Under the pieces are notes generated by a model. That model made no database searches. It was not told where the DNA came from and saw nothing but the letters and a program-made list of their open reading frames with translations. From Deltaproteobacteria bacterium (GTDB lineage: Bacteria > Myxococcota_A > UBA796 > GCA-2862545): 64,000 nucleotides of DNA. The translations under genes and the position numbers were made by a program. The first letter of the stretch is position 1; every line of letters starts with the position of its first letter. Of the stretch, positions 61,824 through 64,000 are shown piece by piece. The stretch lies in contig JAFGVK010000122.1 in NCBI GenBank assembly GCA_016938035.1, positions 1-64,000 on the forward strand. The letters run 5' to 3'.

Positions 61824-62594
61824 ATGGCGACCAGCGCGCGCCCCACCCCCCAGGCCCCCGCCATCGAGCGGCCCAGGTTCAAGGACAAGGCCCCCAGCGA
61901 GTTCCCCAGCGCCGAGGTCAACCCGTACCTCTCTGAGCACTGGAATTACGGTGTCCCCGTGCTCACAGCCGATCAGGCGTGGCGCTACCAGGGGCGCTGG
62001 GAGGAGGCCTTCGGGAGGCCCGGTCCGCTGCATGTGGAGATCGGCTCTGGCAACGGCTTCTTCCTGACCGAGCTGGCGCGCCGCAACCCGGACTGGAACG
62101 TGCTGGGGATTGAGATCCGCTACAAGCGCGTGGTGATGTGCGCCGACAAGCTGCGCAAGGCGGGGGTCACCAACGCGCGCATCAGCCGCTATCACGCGGC
62201 CTACCTGGACGATCTGTTCCTGGACGGGTGCATGGACGGGCTCTACGTCAACCACCCTGACCCCTGGCCAAAGACCCGCCACGACAAGAACCGCCTGATC
62301 TCGCGCTGGTTCCTGGAGGAGACCGCCCGCTTCCTCCGACCTGGCGGTCATTTTCGGCTCAAGAGCGATTTTCGGCCAAACATCCAGCGGGTGGCGGAGC
62401 TGCTGGAGGGCTCGCCCCTCCCCCTCAAGATCACTGGCAGGAGCGAGGACATCACCCATGGTGACGCCCCCTGGCCCGATGACATCGAGACCAACTACCA
62501 GTCCAAGTTCCGGCTCAAGGGGGAGCCGGTCTACGCCATTGAGGTGATCCGCGTGGATGGACAGGCCCCCCCTCGTCCGGTCCCTCCCCAATAA
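61824..62594 (+). CDS. trmB: tRNA (guanine-N7-)-methyltransferase
   Basis: 256 aa; ATG 61824 follows AAGGAG. SAM motif I VEIGSGNGFFLTELA, motif GIEIRYKRV, NARISRYHAAYL, and the TrmB signature NHPDPWPKTRHDKNRLIS, followed by RPGGHFRLKSDF and the C-terminal Thr/Asn/Glu specificity region (ETNYQSKF). It makes m7G46 in tRNAs. An N-terminal about 40-residue extension is Pro/Ala-rich. Confidence 0.96.
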   Translation: MATSARPTPQAPAIERPRFKDKAPSEFPSAEVNPYLSEHWNYGVPVLTADQAWRYQGRWEEAFGRPGPLHVEIGSGNGFFLTELARRNPDWNVLGIEIRYKRVVMCADKLRKAGVTNARISRYHAAYLDDLFLDGCMDGLYVNHPDPWPKTRHDKNRLISRWFLEETARFLRPGGHFRLKSDFRPNIQRVAELLEGSPLPLKITGRSEDITHGDAPWPDDIETNYQSKFRLKGEPVYAIEVIRVDGQAPPRPVPPQ

Positions 62595-62683
62595 GGCTGA
62601 CAACGGGCTGATCACAGCCCTGGGCGGTGGGAATCCTCAGTGAGATCCGTTACCTGCTCCTCCCCATCACTCGCGAGGATCAC

Positions 62684-63772
62684 ATGGCTGGCTTCCAGGG
62701 TATCCGGTGGGCCCCGGCGCAAATCTGTTACGACCTGACCACACGGAGCACCTGTGTCGAGGGGGTTGACGGCAAGGTCCACGCCGTGAGCCGCTCGGTG
62801 CACTACGGGCTGTTCCTCGCCTTCGAGGGCATCCGCTTCCAGGCGCGCCTGGTCGACGGAGCGCTGGCGTTCACCTTCCTCAACCTCCACCTGAACGCCG
62901 AGCGCTTCCGACGCTCGATGATGTTCAACCTGTCCTCCGCGAGGCACCACCTGGTGCCCTCGGCGGACGAACTCAAGGCGCTCTTCGTTCACTTCCTCTC
63001 CCTCCCCGAGAACCGCGCGCACCTGCTAGAGATGGCTGCCTCCGGCCAGCAGGGCTACCTGCGCCCGTTCACGGTGGACCAGGACCGCTCCATCGGTGTC
63101 ACCTTCCCGCAGCTGCCCGCGATCCGCATCGTAGCCGCAGGCTACGACGACTACATGGGCGAGCCCTTCCGAGGGGTGGTGATCCCCGGGCTGGTCCGAG
63201 CGATGGGCTGCAACGGCACCGGGAACCTGAAGCTGGGCACCAACTACCTCATGTCCGTCAAGGCCGTGCAGCAGGCGCAGCGCATCCTCCCAGAGGCGTC
63301 CTCTGCGCTGTTCCTCGACGATCACCCCTACGATCCTATCGGCGGGCGCAAGATCACCGAGTGGGACTCCTCCGGCGCGATGATCGCCCTCCGGGACGGC
63401 ACCGTGGTGCGCATCCCCGACAGCCCGCTGATCCTCCCCTCGATCACGGTGCGCGGCCTGACCGCCCTGCTGCAGCGCAGGGGCACGCCGGTGGAGGAGC
63501 GCGACATGACCTACGGCGAGCTGCTCGACCGGGTCAGGGCGCGCGAGGTGGTGACGATCATCTCCGTGGGCACCGCCGGGGTGCTCAACCGGTGCTCCTC
63601 GCTGCACCTCTACGACGGCGAGACCGTCGAGGCGGTGATGGAGGCGGATCCCACCCACAGGTCCTGGAGCCTGCTGGGGGAGGTCAAGGAGGAGTACAAG
63701 GCGCTGTTCTCCCACAGGATCGCCCCAGCAGAGGGCATGGTGCTGGAGGAGTTCCCCGCCCTAGACCTGTAG
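62684..63772 (+). CDS. Class IV aminotransferase (branched-chain aminotransferase-like)
   Basis: 362 aa from ATG 62684 with GAGGAT ahead; a GTG 57 bases earlier is possible. Fold-type IV features: SRSVHYGLFLAFEGIR, GNLKLGTNYLMSV with the Schiff-base Lys in NLKLG, SSALFLDD.....ITEWDSSGAMIALRDGTVV, LILPSITVRGLTALLQRRG, and EERDMTYGEL. This is the IlvE/D-amino-acid transaminase/aminodeoxychorismate lyase family. Longer than IlvE of E. coli and closest in style to the BCAT2-type enzymes. Exact substrate uncertain. It follows trmB by 89 bases. Confidence 0.88.
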   Translation: MAGFQGIRWAPAQICYDLTTRSTCVEGVDGKVHAVSRSVHYGLFLAFEGIRFQARLVDGALAFTFLNLHLNAERFRRSMMFNLSSARHHLVPSADELKALFVHFLSLPENRAHLLEMAASGQQGYLRPFTVDQDRSIGVTFPQLPAIRIVAAGYDDYMGEPFRGVVIPGLVRAMGCNGTGNLKLGTNYLMSVKAVQQAQRILPEASSALFLDDHPYDPIGGRKITEWDSSGAMIALRDGTVVRIPDSPLILPSITVRGLTALLQRRGTPVEERDMTYGELLDRVRAREVVTIISVGTAGVLNRCSSLHLYDGETVEAVMEADPTHRSWSLLGEVKEEYKALFSHRIAPAEGMVLEEFPALDL

Positions 63773-64000
63773 TCCGCGGGGCGTGCGGGGCGCCCCTCAC
63801 GGAGCGGTCGGTGGGCCGCGCGGCCAGGAGCGGCCCCCTCCGGCGGAGGCGCTCCTAGCCACTGCTCTCAGGACCCCTCCCCCGGCGCACCCCCGTCATG
63901 GCGGTGCAGCCCGCCACGCGCGACACCGCCGCGAGGAGGGCCCCTCTGCGCCACGCGGCGAAGGGGGCCTCACGCCGCAGCGGATCAGGCCTGAGCGGTG

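Overview
The window is very GC-rich bacterial DNA with tightly packed genes, many 1-17 nt overlaps and frequent GTG/TTG starts. Several things suggest a Myxococcota-like (former Deltaproteobacteria) genome: MopE-type CDG..DNDCDG repeat lipoproteins, a DUF4476-like protein, many lipoproteins and TPR proteins, a CehA-type PHP lipoprotein, and the order tRNA-Gln/prs/rplY/pth/.../rpsF/rplI. No 16S or marker tree is available here, so the lineage is an inference.

Layout. 1-7.3 kb: an edge-truncated MopE-repeat lipoprotein, an aspartic protease-TPR protein, a nuclease with a lamin-tail domain, a KptA-Nudix fusion, and an overlapping gene of unknown function. 7.3-13.1 kb (minus): housekeeping cluster tRNA-Gln, prs, rplY, pth, hppA (membrane pyrophosphatase), rpsF, rplI, closed by a clear terminator; rpsR is absent from its usual place. 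13.3-25.9 kb: accessory genes (DUF4476-like, NYN-LOTUS protein, 1008-aa PHP lipoprotein divergent from a porin, several unknown or lipoprotein genes, a methyltransferase). 25.86-26.38 kb: two tandem, nearly identical copies of a 258-bp non-coding unit. 26.6-32.6 kb: MFS transporter, unknown protein, aminotransferase, then the operon SDR / DUF2505-like / radA. 32.7-40.8 kb: a large acyl-CoA dehydrogenase behind a FadR-like palindrome, then a translationally coupled set: LamG lipoprotein, glutaryl-CoA-dehydrogenase-like enzyme, histidine kinase, response regulator, TPR protein.

Two systems stand out. First, 41.3-49.6 kb holds a fatty acyl-AMP ligase followed by a 2110-aa megasynthase ordered KS-AT-ACP-KR-DH and ending in a PLP-dependent alpha-oxoamine synthase. 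The first five domains have the order of PUFA/enediyne-type iterative PKSs, but the chain appears to be released by decarboxylative condensation with an amino acid. The predicted product is a long-chain amino-ketone (sphingoid-like) lipid. Second, 51.3-58.0 kb (minus) is a six-gene coupled operon: an 85-aa PqqD-like protein, an ATP-grasp ligase, a fold-III PLP decarboxylase, a urea-transporter/M23-peptidase fusion, a TPR/beta-barrel-like protein and a TPR protein. It lies downstream of a two-component system on the same strand. Its first three genes recall the carrier/ligase/decarboxylase logic of butirosin side-chain synthesis (BtrI/J/K), but with a PqqD-like protein in the small-protein position.

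The right end carries trmB and a class IV aminotransferase. No CRISPR array, rRNA or transposase gene was seen.
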